DNA of 38,098 nt from Dehalococcoidia bacterium (GCA_026421185.1 JAPKCH010000014.1:1-38098), one strand, 5' to 3'; counted from the stretch's first letter, positions 16,597-25,511 are shown. Notes: a model not told the origin generated them from the sequence alone. Numbers and translations: made by a program.

Positions 16597-17418
16597 CTAG
16601 TACAGGATGTGTTGGTCGCTCAGGTCTTTGCCGCCGGTTGAGCGGGACAGGGTGCCGCCTAGGACTTCTTTTACTTCGAGATCGGCGAAAGCATTTACCA
16701 CTTGGTAGAACGTTGGGAGGTCCTCCCAGCGTGCTTGGTTCCAGTTGATAGCGCCATCACCCACGAGGTCTTCGTGAACCACAGCGTTCGAACCTTCAGC
16801 CGGGGTGATCACTGCGTACTGCGAGTCAGGGGTTCCCCATTCGCCTGTTCGAGGTATGTACTTGTAGTGGAGCTGACCATCGACTTTTTCAGCGGGCTTT
16901 GGTTCTGTGCGCTGTTTAAGGTTCGAAACTTCCATATCGAGGAAGTTGAACCCGAGCCATGAAGCTTGTGTTCCGGCTGAGTCTCCAACGACTCGAATGT
17001 CTGGAAGTTCACAGTAGATTTTTGAAAATCCTAGTTCTTCGCGTCCTGTGATAATCGGGTCAGCTAGGTTCTCCCAAAGAACAGTTAGGAAAGGCCCGGT
17101 AGCGGTGTCCTTTTCGCCAGTGAACTTAGCGGGAATGGTTACGCCAAGCACTGAGTAGCCACGACCTGCGAGCCATTCTATTTCGGTCATGTTGGTTTCG
17201 TTGACCGTGACGATAGGATCTCCATGAAGTGAGAATCCGGGCGGTAGCAAGTTCTCAAGCTGCTCTGCATTCGAGAGGAACGACACGCTCATTGAAACGG
17301 ATTTCGGACTGTTTATTCCGTCAAAACGTCGACCTTCATGACCCCTACGAGGTCCTGTTGCAGGGCCGAAGTGTGTTGGCATTCGGTACATTTCGCCGGG
17401 TTGGAATGTGTAAGACAT
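16597..17418 (-). CDS. Acetoacetate decarboxylase-like protein
   Basis: Member of the ADC superfamily, 273 residues. Family features are the MTEIEWLAGRGYSVLGVTIP strand block and GREELGFSKIYCELPD, where E127-E128 and K133 correspond to the Glu pair and the Schiff-base lysine of acetoacetate decarboxylase. Other ADC-like enzymes of this kind act as aldolase-dehydratases or hydrolases on oxo-acids, so the true reaction is open. Cytoplasmic, no signal. It lies convergent to the first SDR, with 105 bases between the stops. The start ATG is preceded by a weak site. Confidence 0.85.
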   Translation of the reverse strand: MSYTFQPGEMYRMPTHFGPATGPRRGHEGRRFDGINSPKSVSMSVSFLSNAEQLENLLPPGFSLHGDPIVTVNETNMTEIEWLAGRGYSVLGVTIPAKFTGEKDTATGPFLTVLWENLADPIITGREELGFSKIYCELPDIRVVGDSAGTQASWLGFNFLDMEVSNLKQRTEPKPAEKVDGQLHYKYIPRTGEWGTPDSQYAVITPAEGSNAVVHEDLVGDGAINWNQARWEDLPTFYQVVNAFADLEVKEVLGGTLSRSTGGKDLSDQHILY

Positions 17419-17747
17419 TTTTCACTTTTTCATTAGGAGCAGGATTGAGCGTTCGTTAGAGTTCGAAGAGTAAGATGCTGACGGTTTTAGCAGATAAATT
17501 AAATTGCCAGAGTGTTGCGTCAATAACTGATCTATAGTCGATCTGTTGGTAGATAGAATTTGACAATGAATTATCGAAATCGCCGAATCCCACCCTGCGT
17601 CTGTTGATTAGCGTAACCCCGAAGTATTGCTTTACCTGCTTCGTTTTTCATGAGCAGGTAGCGGTTAGCTTCGAGGAACTCAGCACCGGTTACCTATTCG
17701 ATTACCTGTATGAATGACTCCGTTCAATTGGAAATGTACGGATGAGT
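17419..17747 (-). other. Intergenic region with a possible gene remnant
   Basis: 329 bases without an intact gene. On the minus strand around 17581-17697 about 40 codons read like protein (TGAEFLEANRYLLMKNEAGK, then AILRGYANQQ) and end in a stop. They directly follow an in-frame TAG behind further plausible codons (FIQVIE). This looks like the C-terminal scrap of a decayed gene of unrecognised family. Confidence 0.3.
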
Positions 17748-18563
17748 CTATACGTAATCGAAATCTTCGAGAATGTTGCCGATGATGCTCTGAGGACCTG
17801 CAGCCATGAGTCCGGCATCAACGGGTAGCAGCACGCCAGTGATCCAACGTGATTCTTCGCTGGCAAGAAACGTTGCTGCCATAGCTATATCTTCAGCTCG
17901 CCCTTCGGTTCCGAGGGGTGCGATTGTTCGTCGGAGCTCTCGCATAGGACCATCGTAGGCTTCGACCATAGATGTGAAAATCATGCCGGGAGCAATGCAG
18001 TTGACTCGAACATTGTCACGTCCGTGATGAACGGCCATCGCTTTAGTGGCTGCGATCATTCCACCTTTGGCTGCGGCGTAAGGAACGTTCTTTGTCATTG
18101 CGGCGCGTATACCATCAACCGATGCGATGTTGATGATTGACCCACCGCCGTTTTTGATCATTTCAGGAATGGCGTATTTTGATATGAAGACCATGCTTTT
18201 AAGGTCGACATCCATGACTCTATTCCATGTTTCTTCAGTTACGTCGGGGACGGCGCCGGGGCCACCAATGCCGACGCTGTTCATGAGGATGTCGAGCTTG
18301 CCATAACTTTCTATTGCCGCTTCGACTAGTGATTTGCAGCCCGATTCTTGAGCTACATCAGCGAGAAAGTATGAGGCTTCTCCACCTGCTTCATTGATTG
18401 CTTTCTCAGTCGCTTTAGCGGCAGTTTCGTCCATGTCGACGATTAGCACTTTTGCACCGTAGGATGCGAATAGTTTTGCGGTCGCTACTCCCACGCCAGC
18501 GATATTCTCTGAGCGAGTTCCTGCACCAGTAACAATTGCGACTTTATTTGCGAGTCGAGTTAT
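17748..18563 (-). CDS. SDR-family oxidoreductase, apparent AUA start
   Basis: Classical SDR of 271 residues from the proposed start. The cofactor-binding strand and loop (NKVAIVTGAGTRSENIAGVG) lie upstream of the first conventional start codon (GTG at 18492-18494), so a GTG start would delete the glycine motif. Upstream in the same frame the only sensible start is ATA at 18561-18563, four bases after a GAGGTG Shine-Dalgarno, giving the normal SDR opening (M)TRLANKVAIVTGAG. The next in-frame codon but one upstream is TGA. Active-site YAAAK, NNAG-equivalent NSVG and VDMDE (NAD preference) are visible. The start has either mutated from ATG or is a weak AUA start. The substrate is unknown. Confidence 0.87.
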   Translation of the reverse strand: MTRLANKVAIVTGAGTRSENIAGVGVATAKLFASYGAKVLIVDMDETAAKATEKAINEAGGEASYFLADVAQESGCKSLVEAAIESYGKLDILMNSVGIGGPGAVPDVTEETWNRVMDVDLKSMVFISKYAIPEMIKNGGGSIINIASVDGIRAAMTKNVPYAAAKGGMIAATKAMAVHHGRDNVRVNCIAPGMIFTSMVEAYDGPMRELRRTIAPLGTEGRAEDIAMAATFLASEESRWITGVLLPVDAGLMAAGPQSIIGNILEDFDYV

Positions 18564-18813
18564 TTTTCACCTCATGTCCGGTTTCCCGGATCAGAAATTT
18601 AGTACACCAAACGTTAACATTGTGAGGCAAGCGACGTTAGTTCGCTTTGACCCACCGGCTTTACCGTAGGATAATTCGCCAGCCGGAATTGTGACACAGT
18701 TATGAGCGATTTTCACTAGGGACTTTCGGTCAGGGCAAAGGCAACGCGTTGTTTAGGCGGGTTCGGCACTGATCGAAATTATGAATCAAGCACGTTTAAG
18801 TAAGGATTCAACG

Positions 18814-19830
18814 ATGAAAGCTGCAGTAATGCGCGGGAAACAGAAGATGGTTGTTGAGGATATTCCTACTCCAGAGCCTGGTCCGAATCAGGTGCTGGTG
18901 AAAATTCGGTATTCAGCGCTGTGTGGTTCAGATGTTCATCGTTTCCAATATGGAATGGCGAACGATGGTTCGGTTCTGGGCCACGAGTACATCGGTGAAG
19001 TTGTGCACGCTGGTCGAGATGTTACTCGACTGAAAGAGGGTGACCGGATAGTTGGCGGCGGTGGCACACCTCCGTCCGGAACGGTACTGCCGAGTTATCC
19101 TAATGATCGATACAGTGCCCGCACCGTTGGTATCGAGACTACTCGTATAGGTGGATTCGCTGAGTACATCGCCATGGACGAATGGCGGCCCCTGTTGATT
19201 CCCGAAGGTGTGAGTGATGACCTTGCCGTTTTAGCTGAACCTGCTTCGATTGCGGTTCATGCAGTTCGCACTTCGAAGTTCAAGCTTGGAGATATGGCTG
19301 TTGTGATGGGGGCGGGACCGATTGGACTGCTCATAATGCAGGTACTTAAGGCTGCAGGTGCCGCTCAGGTGATTGTTTCTGAACCATCAGAAGCGCGTGC
19401 TGCTGCGGCTCGAGATCTTGGTGCCGATCTTGTGTTGAATCCAATCAAAGAAAATGTTGTCGATCGTGTTCTCGAATTATCGGGTGGACCGGGCGTCCCA
19501 GTTGCATTCGATGCCGCTGCTGCCAAGCCTACTTTTCAGCAAGGGCTAGAGATGGTTCAGCGTGGTGGGCAGTTATTAGTTGTTTCGATGGCGTGGGAAG
19601 ATGTTGATCTACAAACTGTCGACTGGATAGGTCGAGAGGTCGAGATGAAGGCGGCTTACGGCTCGCTACCAATCGATTGGCGTACGGTGCTGAATTTGAT
19701 GCAGCGAAGGCAACTTTCAGAGAATTCGATGGTGACAAGCGAAAGCTTCATAGGTTTGGACGATATGCAATCGTCGATGGAGCGATTGATGGAGCCTGAT
19801 GAGCACGTGCAATTGGTGCTAGTTCCATAG
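18814..19830 (+). CDS. Zinc-type MDR alcohol/polyol dehydrogenase lacking the structural zinc site
   Basis: Medium-chain dehydrogenase/reductase, 338 residues. The catalytic zinc site is visible as C37 in SALCGSDVH and H57-E58 in LGHEYIGEV. The usual four-cysteine structural-zinc lobe is absent; that stretch reads GGGGTPPSGTVLP instead. The Rossmann loop MGAGPIG is followed by a VIVSEPS strand with Glu at its end, favouring NAD. It looks like the sorbitol/threonine dehydrogenase group. The frame begins at 18781, but MKAAVMRGKQ is the family start, and the ATG at 18814 has AAGGA seven bases upstream. It is divergent from the second SDR. The substrate is probably a polyol or hydroxy-acid, not specified. 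Confidence 0.9.
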   Translation: MKAAVMRGKQKMVVEDIPTPEPGPNQVLVKIRYSALCGSDVHRFQYGMANDGSVLGHEYIGEVVHAGRDVTRLKEGDRIVGGGGTPPSGTVLPSYPNDRYSARTVGIETTRIGGFAEYIAMDEWRPLLIPEGVSDDLAVLAEPASIAVHAVRTSKFKLGDMAVVMGAGPIGLLIMQVLKAAGAAQVIVSEPSEARAAAARDLGADLVLNPIKENVVDRVLELSGGPGVPVAFDAAAAKPTFQQGLEMVQRGGQLLVVSMAWEDVDLQTVDWIGREVEMKAAYGSLPIDWRTVLNLMQRRQLSENSMVTSESFIGLDDMQSSMERLMEPDEHVQLVLVP

Positions 19831-19954
19831 ATCATTTGGGTCTTATTCAGATAGTAGTCAGATGATGTGGGCTAATCACTAACAACGGTGAGAGTTCATA
19901 TTTTATGAATCTACGTTTACGCCGTGTGAAATTTTTTAGAAGACTAAAGCAGTC

Positions 19955-20809
19955 TTACATTTCGAGAAGCTTGGCTAATTCTTCACCTTGCTCTTTGCAA
20001 TAGTCGAAAATGATTTGGGTGTCCCACCCAATGCAGAAGTCAATTACACCAGCGTCCATGTATGGCTTAGCTTCTTCGAAATGAAATATTTCCACCCGAG
20101 GTCGAACCCCCATTTTGATGGCGGTTTCATTGACGTGTTTTTGAACTTTCTGAATTTCAGGCTGTTCAGCGTCAGCGTATAGACCTTTGGTTACTGAGTA
20201 GTCCGATGGTCCAAACTGGATCATATCGACTCCATCGACAGCGAGGATTTCCTCAAGACTGTCTATTGCTTCGGCTTTTTCAATCATGAGAGCCACGACG
20301 CCTTCTTGGCGCTGCTTCACGCCCTCTTCAAGCGTCGCACCGATTCCATAGCCAACATCTCGTTTCCAGCCCGCACCTGCCACTCCGCCAGAACCGGGTG
20401 TTTCGTGGCGAGATGCTGCGACAGCCCCTCGGGCGTCATCAGCAGTTCTGGTGTCGGCGAACAGAAGGTTTTGGATGCCTGATCCGTTGGCTCTGCTTGC
20501 CAGCCATTCCTTTGGAACTTGTTCGATTTTCATCATCGAAGTCATGTGGTCAAACAGATCAACAGCGCGTGCAAAGTTTTCCAGTGAGGCTAGGTCGTAA
20601 GGCGCATCTTCTCCGGAGAATTCGATGTAATCCATTACTCCGGTGTAGCCAATTACTTCGACCATTGCCGGCCAAACCGACATCTGGTGCGTCCCGATGG
20701 TCGGTTTGCCGTCACGCAATTTATTACGCAGTACGTTAGTGGTGGTTTTTTTGAGACTTTTGGAGTCGATGGATCTTACAATGTTCGGGTTTTGATTGCT
20801 GATGTTCAT
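19955..20809 (-). CDS. HpcH/HpaI aldolase/citrate lyase family protein
   Basis: TIM-barrel class II pyruvate aldolase family (HpaI-like), 284 residues. It would cleave or form a 2-oxo-4-hydroxy acid with a divalent metal. Visible blocks are the opening LRDGKPTIGTHQMSVWP, the metal/substrate region VALMIEKAEAIDSLEEIL with its glutamate, then DGVDMIQFGPSDYSVTKG. The C-terminal DAGVIDFCIGWDTQI is also family-like. The first 20 residues before the barrel are extra. It lies 20 bases after the M81 gene on the same strand, so the two are likely one operon. Confidence 0.87.
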   Translation of the reverse strand: MNISNQNPNIVRSIDSKSLKKTTTNVLRNKLRDGKPTIGTHQMSVWPAMVEVIGYTGVMDYIEFSGEDAPYDLASLENFARAVDLFDHMTSMMKIEQVPKEWLASRANGSGIQNLLFADTRTADDARGAVAASRHETPGSGGVAGAGWKRDVGYGIGATLEEGVKQRQEGVVALMIEKAEAIDSLEEILAVDGVDMIQFGPSDYSVTKGLYADAEQPEIQKVQKHVNETAIKMGVRPRVEIFHFEEAKPYMDAGVIDFCIGWDTQIIFDYCKEQGEELAKLLEM

Positions 20810-20829
20810 GACAATGTCCGAGCAGTTGA

Positions 20830-22323
20830 TTAGCTGCGGCTGAAGACCTCAGTTTTAGGCTTGAACTCGGTATCGAGCTCAAGCGGGTAGATCGGTCGAG
20901 CGCAGATGGTGTGACCGAGCGTTTTCAGGTTTGCACTGGTTGCTCCAGGGGCGTCGACGTTGAAGTTGGCTTCTACCCAGTCGTCGAAGAACGCTGGTTC
21001 GCAATGAGGCGACTTCACGATCGTGGAATGGAAGTCTTTTGGATCTAGTCCAACTTTGAAGAACAGCCCACGGTCGACAAGCATCACTGTTTCGGTGGTG
21101 ACCACGAGCGTGAGATTGCCTGATTTGAGTACAGCTGATGGACCGATTGTCGGTTCGTATTTCCACGTTTCGCACTTGAATGTTCCATCGGTGAGCGCTT
21201 CGACAGTCCATTCTAGTTCAAGTGGTGCGAACTGCGGATCGTGTGCTCCGCCGACTCCCATTGTGAACGTTGCTCCCACGCCTAATTCATGTGCCTTTGC
21301 TGCTGATCCTGGATCGGCTATTGGGGCAAGAATGGTGTGCGGGAAGTTGGCACGAATCATCTCGGAGATGATGGCGTTGGAATCGCCGGATGAACCAGAG
21401 CTTGGGGCATCAGCAGCATCTGTGAATGCGATTGGTCCTGCCATCGTGGCTGCTTTTGCGACCGATTCTTCAATACCGATGAATTGTCCCTGCATGATGT
21501 GGCGGTTGGGCCAGAAATCGTTAGCCATTTGAAGAGCGTGCTCTTCGGCTAAAGATTGGTTACCGTCGGTGAATACGTATGCCTGACTACTCAGTTCGGG
21601 AACATCGGTGAACGGGTTGCATATGAAAAATCCAGCGGAAAGCACTTCTGTATTTTCATGAAGTTTTTTGGCGTATCGGATTTGTGCGCCGAACGCGCCC
21701 TTCGCGGTGATTAGCTCGTTTCCTCGGACGATTGCTGGAACCTGCACTCGGGCGGCGACAGGCTTCACACCGTCTTTCAATATACGGGTGAGCATTCGTG
21801 CGGCGCGTTTGCCAGTGTCGCTGAAATCGACGTGTGGGTAGGTATGGAAAGATGCGAGACCATTGATATTTTTAAGCATCTTGGCGGTGAGGATTCCGTG
21901 GAGGTCCATCGTGATGACGATAGGGACTTCTTCACCGAGGATTTTTCGTGCTTCTTCGAGGAGATAGCCTTCAGGGTCGAGTAGTTCTGTGGTTCCCATT
22001 GCGCCGTGCATTGAGAAGAAGACTCCATCGATTTTTCCAGCGTGCGGCTTCAGCGCGTCAAGGAATTCTGCAGCGATGCGCATAAACGCACTGTGGCGAA
22101 GTGGCCCAGCGGCTGTACCTTCGGCGTCATAGGTGTAGACGACTTCTAGATCGTCACCGAATGCTGATTGCAGTTCGGCTAGCGCACCACCAATTTGTGA
22201 ATCCTTGCCTTCGTGTGTGGCTCTGATCTCGTCACCACGAAGGTAGTCAAAAAAATCGTACTCGCATGGTATTGGGTTGAATGTGGATATCTCTTGCTGA
22301 CATCCGCCGATCAGAATTCGCAT
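20830..22323 (-). CDS. M81 family metallohydrolase (MlrC-like)
   Basis: Member of the MlrC/M81 family, named for microcystin-degrading MlrC but widespread in bacteria with other, mostly unknown, substrates. It has 497 residues. Family features are the opening MRILIGGCQQEISTFNP, FFSMHGAMGTTELLDPEG, and the zinc-ligand blocks ITMDLHG and HTYPHVDFSDTG. The C-terminal domain contains DAADAPSSGSSGDSN and the ADPGSAAKAHELGVG repeat-like block. The frame is open to 22389, but MRILIGG is the family start. It is cytoplasmic and upstream of the HpcH aldolase gene. Cleaving a cyclic or amide-linked compound whose product feeds the aldolase is inference. Confidence 0.88.
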   Translation of the reverse strand: MRILIGGCQQEISTFNPIPCEYDFFDYLRGDEIRATHEGKDSQIGGALAELQSAFGDDLEVVYTYDAEGTAAGPLRHSAFMRIAAEFLDALKPHAGKIDGVFFSMHGAMGTTELLDPEGYLLEEARKILGEEVPIVITMDLHGILTAKMLKNINGLASFHTYPHVDFSDTGKRAARMLTRILKDGVKPVAARVQVPAIVRGNELITAKGAFGAQIRYAKKLHENTEVLSAGFFICNPFTDVPELSSQAYVFTDGNQSLAEEHALQMANDFWPNRHIMQGQFIGIEESVAKAATMAGPIAFTDAADAPSSGSSGDSNAIISEMIRANFPHTILAPIADPGSAAKAHELGVGATFTMGVGGAHDPQFAPLELEWTVEALTDGTFKCETWKYEPTIGPSAVLKSGNLTLVVTTETVMLVDRGLFFKVGLDPKDFHSTIVKSPHCEPAFFDDWVEANFNVDAPGATSANLKTLGHTICARPIYPLELDTEFKPKTEVFSRS

Positions 22324-22655
22324 CGTAAAAGTGCCCCGTGCCTGAGTAATCAAATAAGTAGCGTGTCGAGAGAATGTATCAGCGAACACGGTGGTTTAGC
22401 GATTGAGTTAAGTTGAATTTTGTGCTCAAAAGCAGCTATTGCTGCGATTCACACTGCTTGATGGCGTCGGTACGAAATTAGGATGTAGAAGCAGATAACT
22501 CGTCTTGATATGGGGGCATGTTTATAGGCAGTATAAGTGCCGATAAACATGTGTGGAATTGACGATTGTTGCTACGGTTGGGGGAGTATATTCTGCGGGT
22601 CGTTTATTTTTTTGAATAGACTATTGAAGATTTTCTAGAAAGACGCTGCATAAAA
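22324..22655. other. Divergent intergenic region between the M81 operon and an MDR gene
   Basis: No gene in 332 bases. It holds a near-perfect inverted repeat at 22517-22551 (listed separately) that would suit a shared operator. A T-rich patch (TTTATTTTTTTG) lies near 22605. Confidence 0.5.
22517..22551. promoter_or_regulatory. Inverted repeat, candidate operator between divergent genes
   Basis: Arms CATGTTTATAGGCA (22517-22530) and TGCCGATAAACATG (22538-22551) match at 13 of 14 positions around a seven-base spacer. The place between two divergent catabolic genes fits a regulator site; no regulator gene is nearby. A hairpin terminator would be out of place here, since no gene ends on either side. 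Confidence 0.45.
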
Positions 22656-23645
22656 TTGAAAGCTGCAAGACTCGTAGCCCCACAGATATTTGACTTTATT
22701 GAACTTGATGAACCGACCCCGGTAGACGGGCAAGTCAAGATACGAATCGAAGCTACTTCGGTTTGTGGCAGTGACATACACGGTATTTATCAGGGTGCAA
22801 CTCCGGAAGAGGATTACCCGCTGGCTCCAGGCGTTCCGTGTCATGAGATCGCCGGAACTATCGTTGAGTCGAAGACCGATGAACTCAACGTAGGTCAGCG
22901 AGCTATCGTTTTGCCTACTCGGGGTATGGGTGGACTTTCTGAGTACCTCGTCCAGACTCCCGATCGCGTACTTCCTGTCCCTGAATGGGGTGGGATCGAC
23001 GAATGGGTTATGTGTCAGCACACCGGTACGGTTCTCTACTCTGTGAAGCAGATGGGCAACGTTGCTGGAAAGCGCATTGCGGTTTTGGGGCAGGGCGGAA
23101 TTGGTCTTTCGTTTTCGATGCTTACCGAAAAGATGGGTGCGATGCAGGTAATTGGTATCGATCCTGTTGAAACTCGACGTGAGAAGGCGCTTGAGATTGG
23201 CGCTACGAACACGATCGACCCTTCTAAAGACGATATGTACGAAGCGCTTGAGGACCTTACAGACGGTGAAGGTATCGACATCGTTGTCGATGCTACTGGC
23301 GATCCTGAAGGCTTTGGCCAGTGTTTGAAGATCGTAAAGCGATGGGGCACATTTGTTAGCTTTAGCCTTACGGGTTCAACCGGCAAAGTTTCTGAGTTTC
23401 CACACCAAGAGTTCATGTTCAAGGCCGCAACGATTATTCCAACTCAGGTTGCAGCTACTTCTCAACCGACTAAGGACATTCGAGAAATTATTGCGCTCAA
23501 GGAGCGTGGTTGGATTGATCCTGGTTTGCTGAAGAGCCACAACGTTGATTTCAGCGATGTGCAGAAGGCTTATGACATGTACGCAAATCAGGCTGAAGGC
23601 GTTATCAAGGTCGTTATGGATCTGAACGGTGGCGGCAAGGCTTAG
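22656..23645 (+). CDS. Zinc-type MDR dehydrogenase lacking the structural zinc site
   Basis: Second medium-chain dehydrogenase, 329 residues. Catalytic zinc residues are C37 in TSVCGSDIHG and H63-E64 in PCHEIAGTIV. No four-cysteine structural lobe is present. The cofactor loop is LGQGGIGLSFSM, and the second strand ends in IGIDPVE with an aspartate, favouring NAD. It is shorter than typical sorbitol dehydrogenases. The start is TTG at 22656-22658 in AAAATTGAAAGC; no ATG or GTG fits, and the ribosome site is poor. It is divergent from the M81/HpcH operon and may belong to the same pathway. It ends in TAG. Confidence 0.88.
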   Translation: MKAARLVAPQIFDFIELDEPTPVDGQVKIRIEATSVCGSDIHGIYQGATPEEDYPLAPGVPCHEIAGTIVESKTDELNVGQRAIVLPTRGMGGLSEYLVQTPDRVLPVPEWGGIDEWVMCQHTGTVLYSVKQMGNVAGKRIAVLGQGGIGLSFSMLTEKMGAMQVIGIDPVETRREKALEIGATNTIDPSKDDMYEALEDLTDGEGIDIVVDATGDPEGFGQCLKIVKRWGTFVSFSLTGSTGKVSEFPHQEFMFKAATIIPTQVAATSQPTKDIREIIALKERGWIDPGLLKSHNVDFSDVQKAYDMYANQAEGVIKVVMDLNGGGKA

Positions 23646-24139
23646 GTACTCGTGTAGCTACGCGTCATTGAGGTGACTTGGTCGCCTTTTGCAATCTAGC
23701 TAGTAGTGCTCGTCATCAGATGACTCGGCTCCGCTTCGTAATCTCCCCCTTCGTCGGCACGAATATGATTAGGGTTGTGTTCGCCGATAAATCGTTCAGT
23801 GAATCCGTGAAGTTGATCGGGTCCATTGAAGTGCAGTCTGCCCATTTTCACAGGCTTGTAACCGACTGCACCTAGCGAGCGGGGGGATGTTGGTAGAGCA
23901 GAGTGAAGATACTGGGAGGTGGCCCAACGTGGATGCTGCCCTCTGAGGATTGCTGCTCTTTATGGCATGTAGATCGGAGAGGCAAAGTAGGAATTTTCTA
24001 AGATCACTCAGCGAGCCGCGAGCGCCTCTGGGTTTGGGGTCCGAATTACGGTATCGCCTCAAGCACCAATGACGGCAGGGTTGTCATCGTCAGATTCGAT
24101 GAAGAGGATTTTTGGTCGAGCCGTGTTAGTGGAGATTCG
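23646..24139. other. Long intergenic region, content unexplained
   Basis: 494 bases without a recognisable gene between convergent genes. An 88-codon open frame (23796-24062, minus) has a composition unlike its neighbours and no family resemblance, so it is not called. Repeats include GTGCAGTC / GACTGCAC near 23830-23871. On the minus strand near 24062-24120, about 20 codons (RPKILFIESDDDNPAVIGA) read like a protein end and could be a remnant. Confidence 0.35.
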
Positions 24140-24712
24140 TTAGCTCCAGATAGTTACGTCTTTTACTGAGGCACGTTTCACTTCGGGCTGTTTAGCTTGC
24201 TGATCATCAGGGTAGCCGATGTAGAGCGCTCCTACGATGTCCCAATCGGGTTCGGCTCCGATAGCGGTTCCGACGTCGGCTAGGCATGGCTTACCTGTGC
24301 TCCAGCCGACTCCTACACCGAGCGAATGGGCGGCGAGCATTAGGTTTTGAATTGCGCACGAGGTCGCTGCGTAATTTTCTTCGGTGACCTCGTCGTTTCG
24401 ACCCTGCATTGAGTAGACGTACATAAATGCAGGTGCGTCGAGTATTTCTTTCTGTGCAGATTTTGCGCTTGATGTACGACGTTCAGGATTGGGGTTTTTG
24501 ACGTTTTCGTACGTCCAATCGTGAACGATTTGAGCCACTTTATTGCGCATGGTGCCGTCTTTTCCTAGAACGATAAATCGCCAAGGTTCAGTGCTGCGAT
24601 GATTTGGTGCCCAAGTGGCTGCTTCGATTAGTAATTCGAGTGTTGAATCGCGTACAGGTGCTTCGGTGAAATCTCTTACGGTGCGGCGTGCCCGGATGGC
24701 GTCGAGGACCAA
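24140..24712 (-). CDS. Nitroreductase family protein
   Basis: FMN-dependent nitroreductase-fold enzyme of 190 residues. FMN-contact pattern RARRTVRDF is at residues 7-15, WAPNHRSTEPWRFIVL follows near 34, and the C-terminal GVGVGWSTG and GALYIGYPDD blocks are typical. It probably reduces quinones, flavins or nitro compounds with NAD(P)H; some members act as dehalogenases or flavin-destroying enzymes. The start TTG 24710-24712 is the only conventional codon near the conserved front; the frame remains open for a few codons further (NDNRTTP) without a better start. Convergent with the second MDR gene. Confidence 0.88.
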   Translation of the reverse strand: MVLDAIRARRTVRDFTEAPVRDSTLELLIEAATWAPNHRSTEPWRFIVLGKDGTMRNKVAQIVHDWTYENVKNPNPERRTSSAKSAQKEILDAPAFMYVYSMQGRNDEVTEENYAATSCAIQNLMLAAHSLGVGVGWSTGKPCLADVGTAIGAEPDWDIVGALYIGYPDDQQAKQPEVKRASVKDVTIWS

Positions 24713-24797
24713 TGGTGTTGTCCGATTGTCATTGAGAGGTAAAAAGTATTGAGAATGATACAGGCGTTTAGGCCTGACGAAGGGTTCGCTATTGGGT

Positions 24798-25511
24798 TTA
24801 GTGTGAGCTATTCACCCAGTCGTCTTGGGACGGTAAGTCGGTGGGATCCTCCGCACGTTTCAGGTAGAACTCGTGCATTGGCATATATGCATCGTAAGCT
24901 GAGCGCAGATCAGCTATGGCGTTTTCAGAGGCGTCGACCCGAACATCGATAGGGAAGTTTTCGCCGGGACTTCCGATCATGAGGCAAGCTGAGCGTTCTG
25001 GAAGATGCGCACCGTTTGATCCAGATTGACCTCCTGCTTTTTTACCCGCTTCCAGAGCGCATATTAGTCGATCGGCGATAGAAGGGTTTGCATCTTCTAT
25101 ATTCCTTGGGTTTTCAAACTCCGCAGCCATTTTTTTTAACACGTCATCGTTGTCGAGAAAGTTTCCAACGGCGGTGCAATTTTCACCGTTTACATTGCCA
25201 CTGGATGATTTGATGTTTTTGCCAGAGTGAACAAGGGCATCGCCTTCAGGGAGCAGTAGAGCTACTTGTCGGAATTCAGGATGGTCGTCGTTTGCGAGGG
25301 CCTGCATGAACGATTCGAGAGGTTCGATGCCGTCTTCGATCAACTCCATTATTTCTTCTGCGATAGCTGGATTAGTGGAAGCCTGAGATGTCACAACGCC
25401 AATTCCTGAAAGGATTCGCGGGCATGTGGCGCCAACTGCCAAGGAATAAGTAGCGATAGATATGCCGAGTTCGCCAGTTTTGGGGTCTCGGCCAAGAATT
25501 GAGAAAGTCAT
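24798..25511 (-). CDS. DUF1028 family protein (Ntn-hydrolase-like)
   Basis: DUF1028 member, a family assigned to the Ntn-hydrolase superfamily but without an established substrate. The front MTFSILGRDPKTGELGISIA and GATCPRILSGIGVVTSQAST are diagnostic. A long stretch QALANDDHPEFRQVALL and the closing PIDVRVDASENAIADLRSAY follow. It is 237 residues, near the family norm. The start ATG 25509-25511 is unambiguous. It precedes the nitroreductase on the same strand with 85 bases between them, so they may be co-transcribed. Confidence 0.88.
   Translation of the reverse strand: MTFSILGRDPKTGELGISIATYSLAVGATCPRILSGIGVVTSQASTNPAIAEEIMELIEDGIEPLESFMQALANDDHPEFRQVALLLPEGDALVHSGKNIKSSSGNVNGENCTAVGNFLDNDDVLKKMAAEFENPRNIEDANPSIADRLICALEAGKKAGGQSGSNGAHLPERSACLMIGSPGENFPIDVRVDASENAIADLRSAYDAYMPMHEFYLKRAEDPTDLPSQDDWVNSSH

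Noticed and set aside
23796-24062. An 88-codon minus-strand gene in the long gap
   Set aside because: No ribosome site, no recognisable domain, composition unlike neighbouring proteins.
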